Shown here: positions 1-5,880 of the stretch, one piece after another | Numbering within the stretch: the stretch's first letter is position 1 | Layout of the letters: each line of letters begins with the position of its first letter | Origin: Pseudomonadota bacterium | GTDB taxonomy: Bacteria; Pseudomonadota; Alphaproteobacteria; Rhizobiales; Beijerinckiaceae | Length of the DNA stretch: 8,291 nucleotides | Reading direction: 5' to 3' | Assembly (NCBI GenBank): GCA_028876585.1 | Contig: JAGWRL010000350.1 | Location: 1-8,291, forward strand | Notes under the pieces: generated by a model | Told to the model about the DNA's origin: nothing | The model's input: the letters and a program-made list of their open reading frames with translations, nothing else | Database searches by the model: none | Translations under genes and position numbers: made by a program

Positions 1-746
1 AGCCCGGCGCCGAGCACGACCAGCAGGCAGGCGGCCATGAAGAATTCCGGGCTGCGGGTCAACGCCACCGAGCGGAACAGCGGCCGCAGGCCGAGCCGGC
101 CGATCAGGATCACCGCCGCCACCGCCAGCGCCGCCGGCGCCACCGTCAGCGTCAGCCGCCAGGCGAAATCGCCTGAGCCGCCGCGAGCGCTCAGCATCGT
201 CACCATGAACAGCAGCGGCGCGACGGCGAGGTCCTGAAACAGCAGCACCGCGAAGGCGTAGCGCCCGACCGCGCTGCGTTGCAGCTTGGCTTCCGCCAGT
301 GCCGGCACCACCATGGCGGTCGAGGATAGCGACAGAGCCGCGCCGAACACGATCGCCGCCGCCGGCGTCAGTCCGGCCGCCAGGGCCGCGCCGGCGATCA
401 GCGCCGTCGCGGCGACGAGTTGCGCCGGGCCGAAGCCGAACACCAGCCGTCGCAGGCTCTTCAGCCGCTCGAACGTCAGTTCCAGCCCGATGGTGAACAT
501 CAGCGTCACCACGCCGAATTCGGCGAGCCGGCCAATCACCTCGACGTCGGACAGCAAAACGCCCTTCAGCCACGGCGCGCGGCCCGCCAACTGGCCGAGG
601 CCGTAGGGGCCGAGCAGGGCGCCGGCGAGCACATAGCCCAGCACCGGACTGACGCGCAGCCGCACGAACAGCGGCGCGACCACGCCGGCGGTGGCCAGAA
701 ACACCAGCGCTTCGCGATAGAGGTCAAAGTCGTTGGTTGGATGCAC
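1..746 (-). CDS. CPA2-family cation:proton antiporter (KefB-like), N-terminal part
   Basis: An integral membrane exchanger of the monovalent cation:proton antiporter-2 type, which would swap K+ or Na+ for H+ across the inner membrane. The reading frame gives 248 residues before the window edge, so the rest of the transport domain and any RCK/TrkA-N regulatory domain are missing. Family signatures read directly are LGYVLAGALLGPYGLG (36-51), LAEFGVVTLMFTIGLEL (74-90), LSSTAMVVPALAE (140-152) and LLFQDLAVAPLL (168-179); the last contains the acidic residue of the transport core. Several hydrophobic helices are evident. The start is a GTG at 746: no ATG occurs between it and the in-frame upstream stop, and it leaves the usual short N-terminus before the first helix. 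Its ribosome-binding site is weak. It is transcribed divergently from eda. Without the C-terminus, KefB, KefC, YbaL and RosB-like members cannot be told apart. Confidence 0.9.
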   Translation of the reverse strand, partial: MHPTNDFDLYREALVFLATAGVVAPLFVRLRVSPVLGYVLAGALLGPYGLGQLAGRAPWLKGVLLSDVEVIGRLAEFGVVTLMFTIGLELTFERLKSLRRLVFGFGPAQLVAATALIAGAALAAGLTPAAAIVFGAALSLSSTAMVVPALAEAKLQRSAVGRYAFAVLLFQDLAVAPLLFMVTMLSARGGSGDFAWRLTLTVAPAALAVAAVILIGRLGLRPLFRSVALTRSPEFFMAACLLVVLGAG

Positions 747-756
747 GCGCGATTCC

Positions 757-830
757 CGTGGAAAATCCGTCGCGAGCTTATTCCAATCGCGGCCGCCGGT
801 AAGCGTGGAAATCCGGGCGCGGCTCGCTTA
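757..830. repeat. Imperfect direct repeat in the antiporter-eda divergent region
   Basis: Two copies of a roughly 24-27 base block lie 47 bp apart, at 757-780 and 804-830. Both begin CGTGGAAA(A)TCCG and both end in a CGAGCTTA or CTCGCTTA box. They lie in the 114-bp gap between two divergent start codons, where control sites would be expected. No regulator can be assigned, and a chance duplication remains possible. I see no strong sigma-70 promoter in this gap. Confidence 0.45.
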
Positions 831-850
831 AGAGGGCGCCAGACATTCCC

Positions 851-855
851 AGGAG
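851..855 (+). promoter_or_regulatory. Ribosome-binding site of eda
   Basis: AGGAG lies five bases before the ATG at 861. It fixes the start of the aldolase, although the open frame continues about 440 bases further upstream across the antiporter gene. Confidence 0.8.
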
Positions 856-860
856 CCGCC

Positions 861-1505
861 ATGAGCCCGCAAGACCGTCACGCCGCCGTCGTCGCGACGA
901 TGAAGCTCGCGCCCGTCATTCCCGTGCTGACCGTGCGCGACGTCGCCGACGGCGTGGCGCAGGCGAGGGCGCTGGTCGCCGGCGGGCTGCCGGCGATCGA
1001 GGTGACTTTGCGCACGCCGGCCGCGCTCGCCGCCATCGCCGAAATCGCCCGCAGCGTGCCGGGCGCGCATGTGGGCGCCGGCACCATCGTCGATCCCGAG
1101 CAGATTCAGGCCGCCGTCGACGCCGGCGCTCGCTTTCTCGTCAGCCCCGGAACCTCGCCGGCGCTGGCGGCGGCGGCGGCGCAGGCGCCGATTCCGTTCC
1201 TGCCCGGAATCGCCACGCCGTCCGAGGCGATGACTTTGCGCGCGCTCGGCTTCCGCGCGATGAAACTGTTCCCGGCCGAGGCGGTCGGCGGCGCCAAACT
1301 GCTGGCCTCGATCTACGGGCCGCTGTCCGACATCGTGTTCTGCCCGACCGGCGGCATCGACGCGGCGAAGGCGCCGAGCTATCTCGCGCTGCCCAATGTG
1401 TTGTGCGTCGGCGGCTCGTGGATGCTGCCCAAGGCGGCGCTGGAGGCGGGCGATTACGCGCAGGTCGAGGCCATCGCGCGCGAGGCGGCGAAGCTGAAGG
1501 GTTAA
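861..1505 (+). CDS. eda: 2-keto-3-deoxy-6-phosphogluconate (KDPG) aldolase
   Basis: A cytoplasmic class I aldolase that splits KDPG into pyruvate and glyceraldehyde-3-phosphate, the last step of the Entner-Doudoroff pathway. Many members also handle 4-hydroxy-2-oxoglutarate. The 214-residue product has the normal length and is one TIM barrel. Visible motifs are APVIPVLTV (17-25), GGLPAIEVTLRT (41-52, with catalytic Glu47 and Arg51), GAGTI (73-77), FLVSPGTSP (92-100), FLPGIATPSE (113-122) and FRAMKLFPAE (131-140), where Lys135 should form the Schiff base. CPTGGI (161-166) and VGGSWM (183-188) form the phosphate-binding end. The start is set by the ATG with AGGAG five bases upstream. It is the first of a run of plus-strand genes, 41 bp before the YqaA-like gene. 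No edd or zwf is present, so the remaining pathway genes must lie elsewhere. Confidence is high for the family; substrate preference is inferred. Confidence 0.96.
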   Translation: MSPQDRHAAVVATMKLAPVIPVLTVRDVADGVAQARALVAGGLPAIEVTLRTPAALAAIAEIARSVPGAHVGAGTIVDPEQIQAAVDAGARFLVSPGTSPALAAAAAQAPIPFLPGIATPSEAMTLRALGFRAMKLFPAEAVGGAKLLASIYGPLSDIVFCPTGGIDAAKAPSYLALPNVLCVGGSWMLPKAALEAGDYAQVEAIAREAAKLKG

Positions 1506-1546
1506 CCGCTGTCGGCTATGTCGAAAGCCCCCGCCGAAGAGTCCGC

Positions 1547-2128
1547 ATGTTCAAATCGCTGTACGACCGCCTGATCGCGCTGGCGGAAAGCCCGAACGCC
1601 CCTTACGCGCTGGCCGCCGTCGCCTTCGCGGAAAGCTCGGTGTTTCCCATTCCCCCCGACGTGCTGCTGGCGCCGATGGCGCTGGCGCGGCCGCAGCGCG
1701 CCTGGGCCTATGCGCTGATCTGCACCGTCGCCTCGGTGATCGGCGGCATGCTCGGCTACGCCATCGGCGCGCTGCTGTTCGACACGCTCGGGCAATGGCT
1801 GATCCATCTCTACGGCTACTCCGACCGCGTCGCCGCGTTGAAGGAGACCTACGCCAAATGGGGCGCGCTGGTGATTCTGGTGAAGGGGGTGACGCCGATC
1901 CCGTTCAAGCTGGTCACCATCGTCAGCGGCCTGCTAGGTTATAACTTCGCATTGTTCGTGGCGCTGTCGATCGTCACCCGCGGCGCGCGGTTCTTCCTCG
2001 TCGCCGGCGCGCTCAACCTGTTCGGCGACAGTCTGCGCGGCGCGCTGGAACGTCATTTCGCCATTTTCGTGCTTCTCAGCGTGGCCGTGGTCGTGCTCGG
2101 CTTCGTGCTCGCCGCGCACGCGCTTTAA
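1547..2128 (+). CDS. YqaA/DedA-like VTT-domain inner membrane protein
   Basis: A 193-residue polytopic membrane protein of the VTT (SNARE-associated/DedA superfamily) type, closest by eye to the YqaA branch. DedA relatives are linked to envelope homeostasis and some act as undecaprenyl-phosphate or phospholipid translocases; the role of YqaA-type members is not established. Motifs seen are ESSVFPIPPDVLLAPMAL (29-46) and KGVTPIPFKLVTIVSGLLGY (113-132), the paired proline-bearing re-entrant segments of the family, plus TRGARFF (144-150) before the next helix and a hydrophobic C-terminal helix (171-190). The ATG at 1547 is preceded by GAAGAG at 1536-1541. It sits 41 bp after eda and 14 bp before dsbB, so cotranscription with both is likely. 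Nothing is truncated. Longer upstream extensions of the frame run through eda codons and are not credible. Confidence 0.9.
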   Translation: MFKSLYDRLIALAESPNAPYALAAVAFAESSVFPIPPDVLLAPMALARPQRAWAYALICTVASVIGGMLGYAIGALLFDTLGQWLIHLYGYSDRVAALKETYAKWGALVILVKGVTPIPFKLVTIVSGLLGYNFALFVALSIVTRGARFFLVAGALNLFGDSLRGALERHFAIFVLLSVAVVVLGFVLAAHAL

Positions 2129-2130
2129 CT

Positions 2131-2137
2131 GAAGAGG
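2131..2137 (+). promoter_or_regulatory. Ribosome-binding site supporting the TTG start of dsbB
   Basis: GAAGAGG lies five bases before the TTG at 2143, in the 14-bp gap after the YqaA-like gene. No in-frame ATG occurs before the first conserved helix, so the site supports the rare TTG as start. Confidence 0.6.
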
Positions 2138-2142
2138 CGCCC

Positions 2143-2640
2143 TTGCTGTTTTCCCAACAAACGCCGCGCGACAGCGCGCTGGCGATCGCCGCTCTGGCGT
2201 TCGTGACCATCGCCGGTGCGTGGATCTTTGAATATGCGGGCTATCCCCCCTGCGATCTCTGCCTGGAGCAGCGCTTCGCTTATTACGCAGGCGTGCCGCT
2301 CGGGCTATTGATCGCCGCCGCCGTCGGCGCGCGCGCCCCCCGCGCGCTGGTCTCGGCCGGTTTCGCGCTGCTGGCGGCGATCTTCCTCTACAACGCGGGG
2401 CTGGCGATCTATCATTCCGGGGTCGAAGCGAAATATTGGACCGGCCCGACCGCCTGCACCGGCGGCGCGCTGGCTCCGGCGGGCGGCGACCTGCTGAAAC
2501 AATTGGAGACGGTCAAGGTCGTGCGCTGCGACGAGGTGAACCTGCGCGTGTTCGGCTTTTCGCTCGCCAACTGGAACATCCTGATTTCGGCGGCGCTGGC
2601 GGCGCTCGCCGCCGCTGCGCTGCTGCGCAAGGGGCGTTAG
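2143..2640 (+). CDS. dsbB: Disulfide bond formation protein B
   Basis: An inner-membrane quinone reductase that reoxidises the periplasmic oxidase DsbA and passes electrons to ubiquinone or menaquinone. The 165-residue product matches the four-helix DsbB fold. The first periplasmic loop carries CDLCLEQR (37-44), giving the Cys37/Cys40 redox pair next to the quinone-interacting Arg44. The second loop carries Cys105 and Cys129, the distant pair that attacks DsbA. FSLANWNIL (139-147) leads into the last helix, as in alphaproteobacterial members. The probable start is TTG with a GAAGAGG site five bases upstream; an alternative is a few codons downstream. It lies 14 bp after the YqaA-like gene. 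No dsbA is present in the window. All four catalytic cysteines are retained, so it should be active. Confidence 0.95.
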   Translation: MLFSQQTPRDSALAIAALAFVTIAGAWIFEYAGYPPCDLCLEQRFAYYAGVPLGLLIAAAVGARAPRALVSAGFALLAAIFLYNAGLAIYHSGVEAKYWTGPTACTGGALAPAGGDLLKQLETVKVVRCDEVNLRVFGFSLANWNILISAALAALAAAALLRKGR

Positions 2641-2679
2641 GCCCGACGGCGCGGGCGACGCGCGGCCCGGCCTTTGCTA

Positions 2680-2697
2680 GAGAAGGGGCGCCTTCTC
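2680..2697 (+). promoter_or_regulatory. Short perfect hairpin upstream of malonyl-CoA decarboxylase
   Basis: GAGAAGG, loop GGCG, CCTTCTC: a perfect 7-bp stem in the 71-bp gap between dsbB and mcd, ending 14 bases before the ATG. No T-run follows, so it is not a standard intrinsic terminator. It could be a processing or attenuation element near the ribosome-binding region. Its small size makes chance a real possibility. Confidence 0.35.
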
Positions 2698-2711
2698 ACG
2701 AAAGTCTGGCG

Positions 2712-4049
2712 ATGCCCGAACCCAACACCCGTTTCGAATATATCGCCGGCCTGTGGCAGAGCGTGACCGACCGCGGCCGCGCGCTGGTCGGCATCAAGCG
2801 CGCGCCCCCGCTCGGCGTCGACGCGCTGATCGACCTCGCCGGCAAGCTGCTGTCGGGGCGGGGCGAAGCCTCGGGCGCGGCGACCGCCGCCGCGATGCTG
2901 GCCGGATTTTCCGCCTTGAGCGAGGCCGAGCAGCGGCTGTTCCTCGAACGCGCCGACGCCGTCTACGGCCCCGATCTCGCCGCGCTCGAACAGGCCGCGC
3001 GCGAATTCCTCGACGCGCCGGACGCCGCGCGCGCCGCCGATCTGTTCGCCCGCGCCGAGCCGTTGCGGCAGGAGCTGATCCGTCGCCTCAATCACGCCCC
3101 CGGCGGCACTTTCGCGCTGGTCAAGATGCGCGAGACGCTGCTCGCCGCGATGAAGGACGGCGCGGCGCTCGAAGCGTTCGACCGCGATTTCCGCCACCTG
3201 TTCGCCTCCTGGTTCAACCGCGGCTTTCTCGTGCTGCGCCGGATCGAATGGACCACGCCCGCCAATATCCTGGAAAAGATCATCCGCTACGAAGCGGTGC
3301 ATGAAATCTCGAATTGGGACGAGTTGCGCCGCAGGCTCGATCCGCCCGACCGGCGCCTCTACGCCTTCTTCCATCCCGCTTTGGCCGACGAGCCGCTGAT
3401 CTTCGTCGAAGTGGCGCTGACCTCGGCGATTCCTGACGCGATCCAGCCGCTGCTCACCTCCGACCGCGCCGCGCTCGCGCCGCAGAACGCGACGACGGCG
3501 GTGTTCTATTCGATCTCCAACGCGCAGGCGGGGCTCGCCGGCGTCAGTTTTGGCAATTTCCTGATCAAACAAGTGGTCGAGGACCTGCGCCGCGAATTGC
3601 CGCGGCTACAGACCTTCGTGACGCTGTCGCCCGTCCCCGGCCTGGCGCGCTGGCTGGCGCAGGAGCGCGCCGACGAGGCCTCGCGCTTTCTCGGGGCCGA
3701 GCCGCGCCGCCTGTTGGCGGCGATCGAGGCCGGCGAGACGCCCGAGGGCGGCGAGCGCGCCTTGGCGTCGCTCGCCGCCGCCTATTTCCTGCAAGCGCGC
3801 ACGCCCTCCGGCCGCGTGATCGATCCGGTCGCCCGCTTCCACCTCGGCAACGGCGCGCGGCTGGAGCGCATCAACCCGCGCGGCGACCTGTCGCCGGCCG
3901 GCCTGCGGCAATCGCTCGGCGTGATGGTCAACTATCGCTACGATCTCGACGAGATCGAGGCCAACCACGAAGCCTTCGCCAATCGCGGAACCGTGGCGGC
4001 GTCCTCGGCGGTGAGAAAGCTGGCGGCAGGGTCTGGGGGGAAGGGGTAG
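2712..4049 (+). CDS. Malonyl-CoA decarboxylase
   Basis: Converts malonyl-CoA to acetyl-CoA and CO2. In bacteria it serves malonate use or controls the malonyl-CoA pool; it is the family of rhizobial MatA and of the mitochondrial enzyme. The 445-residue product has an alpha-helical N-terminal domain (to about 190) and a C-terminal GNAT-like catalytic domain. Conserved stretches are HEISNWDELRRRL (197-209), FFHPALADEPLIFVEVAL (219-236), FYSISNAQAGLAGVSFGNFL (265-284), TFVTLSPVPG (301-310), FHLGNGARLERIN (376-388) and MVNYRYDLDEIEANHEAF (405-422). By comparison with the human enzyme, Ser306 and His377 are the likely catalytic pair (inferred from remembered alignment). The ATG at 2712 is the first plausible start. 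No malonyl-CoA synthetase or malonate transporter gene adjoins it, unlike the matABC arrangement. The last codons are glycine-rich and lie in a G-run cluster. Confidence 0.95.
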   Translation: MPEPNTRFEYIAGLWQSVTDRGRALVGIKRAPPLGVDALIDLAGKLLSGRGEASGAATAAAMLAGFSALSEAEQRLFLERADAVYGPDLAALEQAAREFLDAPDAARAADLFARAEPLRQELIRRLNHAPGGTFALVKMRETLLAAMKDGAALEAFDRDFRHLFASWFNRGFLVLRRIEWTTPANILEKIIRYEAVHEISNWDELRRRLDPPDRRLYAFFHPALADEPLIFVEVALTSAIPDAIQPLLTSDRAALAPQNATTAVFYSISNAQAGLAGVSFGNFLIKQVVEDLRRELPRLQTFVTLSPVPGLARWLAQERADEASRFLGAEPRRLLAAIEAGETPEGGERALASLAAAYFLQARTPSGRVIDPVARFHLGNGARLERINPRGDLSPAGLRQSLGVMVNYRYDLDEIEANHEAFANRGTVAASSAVRKLAAGSGGKG

Positions 4050-4053
4050 GGGG
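4029..4053 (+). other. Putative G-quadruplex motif over the mcd stop codon
   Basis: Four G-runs of 3, 6, 4 and 5 bases are separated by TCT, AA and TA, which fits the usual G3+N1-7 quadruplex pattern with very short loops. The TAG stop codon of mcd (4047-4049) lies inside the motif, and a T5 run follows at 4057-4061. It is on the coding strand, so it would form in the mRNA as well as in DNA. It is a sequence match only; folding is not shown. Confidence 0.6.
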
Positions 4054-4059
4054 CGATTT

Positions 4060-4089
4060 TTCCGAATTCCCTGGCGGTCGTGCTACACT
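4060..4089 (+). promoter_or_regulatory. Possible sigma-70 promoter of the hicBA-like module
   Basis: TACACT (4084-4089) matches the -10 consensus at four of six positions. TTCCGA (4060-4065) is a weak -35 at 18-bp spacing. This AT-richer patch in the 65-bp gap after mcd is the only place for a dedicated promoter of the toxin-antitoxin pair. Support is moderate for the -10 and poor for the -35. Confidence 0.3.
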
Positions 4090-4101
4090 TTTCCATGTCC
4101 T

Positions 4102-4107
4102 GGAGGG
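4102..4107 (+). promoter_or_regulatory. Ribosome-binding site of the HicB-like antitoxin gene
   Basis: GGAGGG ends seven bases before the ATG at 4115. It is the strongest Shine-Dalgarno sequence in the window. The toxin gene that follows has no comparable site, which would favour more antitoxin than toxin translation. Confidence 0.75.
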
Positions 4108-4114
4108 TTGGTCG

Positions 4115-4351
4115 ATGAGCAAACCCGTTATCTTCACCGTATTGGCGGCATGGGACGAGGAGGCGAAGGTTTGGAGCGGTCATTGCGACGACATTCCCGC
4201 CGCCGCCGATGCGGAAACGCTGGATGAATTGCTGACGAAGATTTCCCGCATGGCGCTGGATCTGGCGCCTGACAATCATCCGGGCCTGTCGGCCGATGCG
4301 ATCTTCATCCAAATCGTCGCGCTGCGCGATGCGACTCCGCTGGCCGCGTGA
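4115..4351 (+). CDS. DUF1902/HicB-like antitoxin
   Basis: A 78-residue protein of the DUF1902 type, a HicB-like partial RNase H fold found as antitoxin beside HicA-type toxins. Its expected job is to bind and block the downstream RNase toxin. Visible features are the beta strand FTVLAAWDEEAKVW (7-20), followed by DDIPAAADAETLDELLTKIS (25-44), the usual strand-turn-helix of HicB cores. After about residue 50 there is only a short hydrophobic strand (FIQIVAL) and no recognisable ribbon-helix-helix or HTH domain, so self-repression by direct DNA binding is doubtful. It has a strong GGAGGG site. Its TGA abuts the ATG of the toxin gene with no spacer, so translation is probably coupled. By hand count it is about 61% G+C, clearly below the flanking genes, which fits later acquisition. 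Confidence 0.85.
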   Translation: MSKPVIFTVLAAWDEEAKVWSGHCDDIPAAADAETLDELLTKISRMALDLAPDNHPGLSADAIFIQIVALRDATPLAA

Positions 4352-4549
4352 ATGGCGCCGCAATTTGATAATCCGCTGCGGGCGCTGCTCACCGAAGCGG
4401 GTTGCACGATGGTGAGGCAAGGGCGCGGAAGTCACGAAATCTGGCGCAGTCCCCTGACGGGCCGCAGCTTTGCCGTCCCCGTCGGCATTCCGAGCCGGCA
4501 TACGGCAAACGCGATTTTGCGTCAGGCGGGGTTGCCGAAAGCGTTCTGA
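4352..4549 (+). CDS. hicA: HicA-like mRNA interferase toxin
   Basis: A 65-residue HicA/YcfA-type toxin with a small double-stranded-RNA-binding-like fold, expected to cleave mRNA and stop growth when free of its antitoxin. It begins with the usual helix (NPLRALLTEAG, 7-17), then MVRQGRGSHEIWRSP (20-34), in which His28 of the GSHEIW motif is the probable catalytic histidine. IPSRHTANAILRQAGLPKAF (46-65) is the typical C-terminal helix. The ATG directly follows the antitoxin stop codon, so ribosomes finishing the antitoxin probably reinitiate here; no separate ribosome-binding site is evident. It ends 9 bp from the 3' end of the convergent rarA gene. Classical hicAB loci place the toxin first, so this is the reverse order. 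The protein looks intact. Confidence 0.87.
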   Translation: MAPQFDNPLRALLTEAGCTMVRQGRGSHEIWRSPLTGRSFAVPVGIPSRHTANAILRQAGLPKAF

Positions 4550-4558
4550 GCCCTCCCG

Positions 4559-5833
4559 CTACCCATTCTCCCGCTCGCGCCTCAGCCGCGCCCAATAATC
4601 GAGCCGCTTCTTCACCTCGCGCTCGAAACCGCGCTCGACCGGCTGGTACAGCTTTCGCCGCCCGATCGGATCGGGCCAGTAATTCTGGCCGGAGAAGGCG
4701 TCGGGCTCGTCGTGGTCGTAGCGGTAATCGGCGCCGTAGCCTTCGCGCTTCATCAACTTGGTCGGGGCGTTGAGGATCGTCTTGGGCGGGGCGGGGGAGC
4801 CGCTCGACGCCGCCAGCGCCTGCGCCGCCTTGAAGGCGGTGTAGAGCGCGTTCGATTTCGGCGCGCAGGCGCAATAGACCACCGCCTGCGCGATCGCGAG
4901 TTCCCCCTCGGGGCTCCCTAGAAAATCGTAAGCCTCCTTGGCGGCGTTGGCGACGACGAGCGCCTGCGGGTCGGCCAGCCCGATGTCCTCGGCCGCCATC
5001 CGCACGATGCGGCGGGCGAGGAACAAAGGGTCCTCGCCGGCGTCGAGCATGCGGGCGAAATAGTAGAGCGCCGCGTCGGGGTCGGAGCCGCGCACGCATT
5101 TGTGCAGCGCGGAGATCAGGTTGTAATGGCCGTCCTGCGCCTTGTCGTAGATCGGCGCGCGCCGCTGCACGATCTCGGTCAGCCCGGCGGTGTCGAAGTT
5201 TTCGCCCGGCCGCGCGGCGCGCCAGACTTCCTCCGCCAGCGTCAGCGCCGCCCGTCCGTCGCCGTCGGCCATGCCGATCAAGGCGGCGCGCGCGCCCTCG
5301 TCGAGCGGCAGCGGCTGGCCGGTCTCCGCCTCCGCCCGCGCCAGCAATTGCCCGACCGCCGCCGCGTCGAGCGATTTGAACACCAGCACCCGCGCGCGCG
5401 ACAGCAGCGCCGCGTTGAGTTCGAACGAGGGGTTCTCCGTCGTGGCGCCGATCAGCGAGATCGAGCCGTCCTCCATCACGGGCAGGAAGCTGTCCTGCTG
5501 CGCCCGGTTGAAGCGATGGATCTCGTCGACGAACAGCACCGTGCGCCGCCCCTCGGCGCGGCGGGCGCGCGCCGCCTCGAACAGCTTTTTCAGATCGGCG
5601 ACGCCGGTGTGGATCGCCGATGCCTGCACGAATTCGGCCCGCGCCTGCGCGCCAATCAGCCGCGCGACGGTGGTCTTGCCCGTCCCCGGCGGCCCCCAGA
5701 AAATCATCGAGCCGAGCGAATCGGCGGCCATCAACCGCGTCAGCGCGCCGTCGGGGCCGGTCAGATGCGGCTGGCCGGCGACTTCGTCGAGGGTGTTGGG
5801 GCGCAACCGGTCGGCGAGCGGGGCAGGGGTCAT
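4559..5833 (-). CDS. rarA: Replication-associated recombination protein A (MgsA/RarA, AAA+ ATPase)
   Basis: A cytoplasmic AAA+ ATPase of the clamp-loader-like RarA/MgsA/WRNIP1 family that acts at stalled or damaged replication forks and interacts with SSB. The 424-residue protein is full length. It opens with LADRLRPNTLDEVAGQPHL (6-24), followed by Walker A GPPGTGKT (47-54), Walker B VDEIH (102-106), sensor 1 GATTENPSF (129-137) and the SRARV arginine-finger region (145-149). The C-terminal tetramerisation part carries ISALHKCVRGSDPDAALYY (240-258), RRIVRMAAEDIGLADP (274-289), KREGYGADYRYDHD (362-375) and YWPDPIGRRKLY (385-396). The ATG at 5833 is the start; further upstream the frame runs into the antisense of the MHYT gene. 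The ribosome-binding site is weak. It lies 47 bp after the MHYT-GGDEF-EAL gene on the same strand, so readthrough transcription is possible, and it converges on hicA. Confidence 0.96.
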   Translation of the reverse strand: MTPAPLADRLRPNTLDEVAGQPHLTGPDGALTRLMAADSLGSMIFWGPPGTGKTTVARLIGAQARAEFVQASAIHTGVADLKKLFEAARARRAEGRRTVLFVDEIHRFNRAQQDSFLPVMEDGSISLIGATTENPSFELNAALLSRARVLVFKSLDAAAVGQLLARAEAETGQPLPLDEGARAALIGMADGDGRAALTLAEEVWRAARPGENFDTAGLTEIVQRRAPIYDKAQDGHYNLISALHKCVRGSDPDAALYYFARMLDAGEDPLFLARRIVRMAAEDIGLADPQALVVANAAKEAYDFLGSPEGELAIAQAVVYCACAPKSNALYTAFKAAQALAASSGSPAPPKTILNAPTKLMKREGYGADYRYDHDEPDAFSGQNYWPDPIGRRKLYQPVERGFEREVKKRLDYWARLRRERENG

Positions 5834-5880
5834 GGCCCCATTTGCCGGCGCGGGGGGCGTCCTGTCCAGTTCGGCGACGC

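Noticed and set aside
420..860. 147-codon N-terminal extension of the eda frame
   Set aside because: It crosses the antisense strand of the antiporter gene, is low-complexity and has no family resemblance. The ATG at 861 has a good ribosome-binding site and gives the normal aldolase length.
2637..3572. 311-codon minus-strand frame opposite mcd
   Set aside because: It is a shadow of the mcd coding frame, rich in Arg, Gly and Glu without any motif, and mcd itself is strongly supported.
4072..4083. TGGC...TGC resembling a sigma-54 promoter before the hicBA-like module
   Set aside because: The GG and GC elements are 9 bases apart, not 12 as required for a -24/-12 promoter.
4550..4558. Possible bidirectional terminator between hicA and rarA
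   Set aside because: The convergent genes are only 9 bp apart and no inverted repeat or T-run is seen in or around the gap.
4784..4800. G-rich stretch inside rarA (runs of 3, 4 and 5 G)
   Set aside because: There are only three G-runs, so the four-run quadruplex pattern is not met; glycine/proline codon use explains it.
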